Assembly (NCBI GenBank): GCA_947487895.1
Contig: CANKYF010000009.1
Location: forward strand, 1-64,000
Length of the DNA stretch: 64,000 nt
From: an uncultured Flavobacteriaceae bacterium
GTDB taxonomy: Bacteria; Bacteroidota; Bacteroidia; Flavobacteriales; Flavobacteriaceae
Reading direction: 5' to 3'
Numbering within the stretch: the first letter of the stretch is position 1; each line of letters begins with the position of its first letter. Shown piece by piece: positions 61,948 through 64,000 of the stretch. Both the position numbers and the translations under genes were made by a program. The notes under the pieces are model-generated. The model did not search any database. It was not told the origin of the DNA and saw nothing but the letters and a program-made list of their open reading frames with translations.

Positions 61948-63336
61948 TTATTTAGATAATTCTGCAAAATATTTATAAAAATAGGGGATAGTTTCAATGC
62001 CTTTTAAATAGTTCCAAACCCCAAAATGTTCATTTGGCGAATGAATAGCATCACTATCTAAACCAAATCCCATGAGTATGGTTTTACTTTTAAGTGCTTC
62101 TTCAAATAAAGCTACAATAGGTATACTACCTCCACTACGTTGCGGAATTGGTGTTTTTCCAAACGTTTCTGTATATGCTTTTGATGCTGCTTGGTATCCA
62201 ATACTATTTAAAGGCGTAACATATCCATTACCTCCATGATGAGGTGTTACTTTTACTTTAACACCTTTAGGCGCAATATTTTCAAAATGTGTTTTAAATA
62301 AGTTTGTGATGTCTGTCCAGTCTTGATTTGGTACTAAACGCATGGAGATTTTAGCATAGGCTTTACTTGGAATAACAGTTTTAGCACCTTCGCCAATATA
62401 ACCACCCCATATGCCATTAACATCTAACGTTGGTCTTACTGAATTGCGTTCATTGGTAGTATATCCTTTTTCTCCATAAACCGATTCTATATCTAGTGCA
62501 TTTTGATAGGCTTCTAATGAAAATGGTGCTTTTGCCATTTCAGCTCTTTCTTCTTTTGATAATTCTTCAACATTGTCATAAAATCCGGGTATGGTTATAT
62601 GATTATTGTCATCATGAAGAGATGCAATCATTTTTGTTAAAATGTTGATTGGGTTGGCTACTGCACCACCATATAGTCCAGAGTGTAAATCTCTATTAGG
62701 TCCTGTAACTTCTACTTCTACATAGCTTAAGCCTCTAATGCCTGTAGTAATTGAAGGAATGTCATTAGCAATCATTCCTGTATCAGAAATTAGAATGACA
62801 TCGTTTTTTAGTTTTTCTTGATTGTTTTTTACAAATGTGCCTAAGCTTTTACTACCAACTTCTTCTTCACCCTCTATCATAAATTTTATGTTACAGGGTA
62901 GTTGGTTGGTAGATGTCATGAATTCTAAGGCTTTTACATGCATGTAAAGTTGCCCTTTATCATCACAAGCACCACGTGCAAAAATGGCACCTTCAGGATG
63001 TTTATCTGTTTTCTTTATAACAGGTTCAAAAGGAGGCGAATCCCATAAATCTAATGGATCAGGCGGTTGTACATCATAATGCCCATAAACCAATACTGTA
63101 GGTAGGTTTTTATCTATTATTTTTTCGCCATAAACAATAGGGTAACCTTCAGTTTTGCATACTTCTACTGTATCACAACCTGCTTTTTCTAGGCTTGTTT
63201 TAATAACTTCAGCATTTTTAATAACATCTTTTTCGTATTTAGAATCGGCACTAATTGATGGTATTTTAATTAGTTCAATTAACTCATCTAAAAAACGTTG
63301 CTTGTTTTCTTCTATGTATTGTTTAATGGAATTCAT
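61948..63336 (-). CDS. M20 family dipeptidase
   Basis: 462 residues. Metal site and catalytic blocks of M20A/C dipeptidases: His86 and Asp88 (VYGHYDVQPPDPLDLW), Asp125 (ARGACDDKGQLYMHVKALE), Glu157-Glu158 (MIEGEEEVGSKSL), then the dimer-lid HSGLYGGAVANP and the final His in DSDAIHSPNEHFG. Cytosolic dipeptide hydrolase by family. Complete. Confidence 0.93.
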   Translation of the reverse strand: MNSIKQYIEENKQRFLDELIELIKIPSISADSKYEKDVIKNAEVIKTSLEKAGCDTVEVCKTEGYPIVYGEKIIDKNLPTVLVYGHYDVQPPDPLDLWDSPPFEPVIKKTDKHPEGAIFARGACDDKGQLYMHVKALEFMTSTNQLPCNIKFMIEGEEEVGSKSLGTFVKNNQEKLKNDVILISDTGMIANDIPSITTGIRGLSYVEVEVTGPNRDLHSGLYGGAVANPINILTKMIASLHDDNNHITIPGFYDNVEELSKEERAEMAKAPFSLEAYQNALDIESVYGEKGYTTNERNSVRPTLDVNGIWGGYIGEGAKTVIPSKAYAKISMRLVPNQDWTDITNLFKTHFENIAPKGVKVKVTPHHGGNGYVTPLNSIGYQAASKAYTETFGKTPIPQRSGGSIPIVALFEEALKSKTILMGFGLDSDAIHSPNEHFGVWNYLKGIETIPYFYKYFAELSK

Positions 63337-63366
63337 GCTTGCGGTTTATAAAAAGCTTATACTAAA

Positions 63367-63374
63367 CAAATGTA
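63367..63374 (-). promoter_or_regulatory. -7 promoter box TACATTTG for the M20 peptidase
   Basis: The minus strand of 63374-63367 is a perfect TAnnTTTG box 31 bases before the ATG. No clear -33 element. Confidence 0.5.
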
Positions 63375-63509
63375 ACATTTAATATGATATTTTACTTTTT
63401 AGTAATTAGAGGTTTTTTTAAAGATATTACATGTGAAATAGTGCGTTTTTTAATATGTTTTTTTAAGATACTATTGTAGTTTTATGAACTCAATAAAATG
63501 TGATTAAAC

Positions 63510-64000
63510 ATGAATATTCCCAAATCAGATTTACCAAGAGTAGTAGTGGTTGGCGGTGGCTTTGCAGGGCTTAACTTGGTAAAAAAGTTAATGAAGTTAC
63601 CTATACAATTGGTAATGCTTAACAAACATAATTATCATGCATTTCAGCCTTTGTTGTATCAGGTGTCTACCAGTGGAATTGAACCAGATTCTATTGTATA
63701 TCCGTTACGTATGTTCATTAAAAGGCAAAAGAATTTTTATTTTAGATTAGCTGAAGTATCAAAAGTAGACCCTGAAAAGAAAATTTTGACAGCTGATATT
63801 GGTGAGTTGTCTTATGATTATTTAATTATAAATACCGGTACTAGAACGAATTTCTTTGGGAACGATCAAATAAAAAAATATGCAATGCCAATGAAAACTA
63901 TTCCACAGGCATTGAATTTACGTAGTTTGATTTTACAGAATTTTGAAAAGAGTACCATAGTCGTTCCACAGGAAGACAAAAAGTTTATTTTAAATTTTGT
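63510..64000 (+). CDS. Type II NADH dehydrogenase (partial, runs off the window end)
   Basis: 163 codons to the window edge, starting MNIPKSDLPRVVVVGGGFAG. The dinucleotide-binding GGGFAGLNLVKKL, the substrate segment HNYHAFQPLLYQVSTSGIEP and the DYLIINTGTRTNFFGND block are typical of NDH-2 (FAD-linked NADH:quinone oxidoreductase, membrane surface). A near-match promoter TACTATTG lies at 63469-63476. The C-terminus is outside the window. Confidence 0.9.
   Translation, partial: MNIPKSDLPRVVVVGGGFAGLNLVKKLMKLPIQLVMLNKHNYHAFQPLLYQVSTSGIEPDSIVYPLRMFIKRQKNFYFRLAEVSKVDPEKKILTADIGELSYDYLIINTGTRTNFFGNDQIKKYAMPMKTIPQALNLRSLILQNFEKSTIVVPQEDKKFILNF

Noticed and set aside
1-64000. CRISPR array, rRNA, tRNA, prophage or restriction system
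   Set aside because: No regular direct repeats with spacers, no RNA gene signatures and no phage or restriction genes were seen in the window.

Overview
The window is AT-rich chromosomal DNA from a member of the Bacteroidota, most likely a marine Flavobacteriaceae. The signs are a SusC/SusD pair beside a hybrid two-component regulator, type IX secretion C-terminal domains, many lipoproteins with short SPII leaders, almost no Shine-Dalgarno sequences, and several TAnnTTTG promoter boxes. No rRNA, tRNA or CRISPR array was seen. All product names come from reading motifs; no database search was run.

Layout. 1-700: end of an ISAon1-type insertion sequence on the minus strand, joined back-to-back to the decayed end of a second copy. 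803-3736: a TPR-type hybrid histidine kinase/AraC regulator. 3851-10704: a nine-gene plus-strand run of small secreted proteins and lipoproteins (Kelch-like, YD-like, DUF4412-like, OmpA-like), probably one operon read from a promoter that leaves almost no 5' leader. 11065-26626: a polysaccharide utilization locus. A minus-strand operon holds a wrecked GH88 unsaturated glucuronyl hydrolase, susC, susD, a beta-helix protein with two DNRLRE (CBM96-like) modules, a parvulin-like lipoprotein-folding candidate and a GH2 beta-glucuronidase with the N-x-K uronate motif. A divergent hybrid two-component regulator faces it. Together they point to a uronic-acid-bearing glycan whose GH88 step has been lost here.

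26636-27647: a gene-free kilobase with the 5' part of a degenerate group II intron and a candidate small RNA with its own promoter and terminator. 27648-34857: two lipoproteins, then an ECF sigma factor, a TPR anti-sigma-like protein and a TPR-CHAT protease-like protein, which look like one signalling unit with overlapping genes. 35991-40128: a LacI-type regulator, a 47-residue lipoprotein, and a TPR histidine kinase with its LuxR-type response regulator. A second candidate small RNA follows at about 40291. 41206-48054: a secreted beta-helix/beta-trefoil protein and a vanadium haloperoxidase next to a large FG-GAP/UnbV lipoprotein.

48171-64000 is mostly housekeeping: Bax-inhibitor-like protein, glycosyltransferase plus flippase-like membrane protein, RuvC, HemW, cyclase, DUF4230, GNAT, MmcQ, PhnA, two tandem STAS proteins, DUF4407, ExbD-like, EamA, M20 peptidase and the start of NDH-2. 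This part is peppered with short palindromic repeats built from exchangeable modules. One is inserted in frame inside hemW and is translated.

The strongest points for a second look are the in-frame palindromic repeat in hemW, the GH88 relic at the head of the PUL, the ECF/anti-sigma/CHAT unit, the modular palindromic repeats, the back-to-back IS junction and the two orphan small-RNA candidates.
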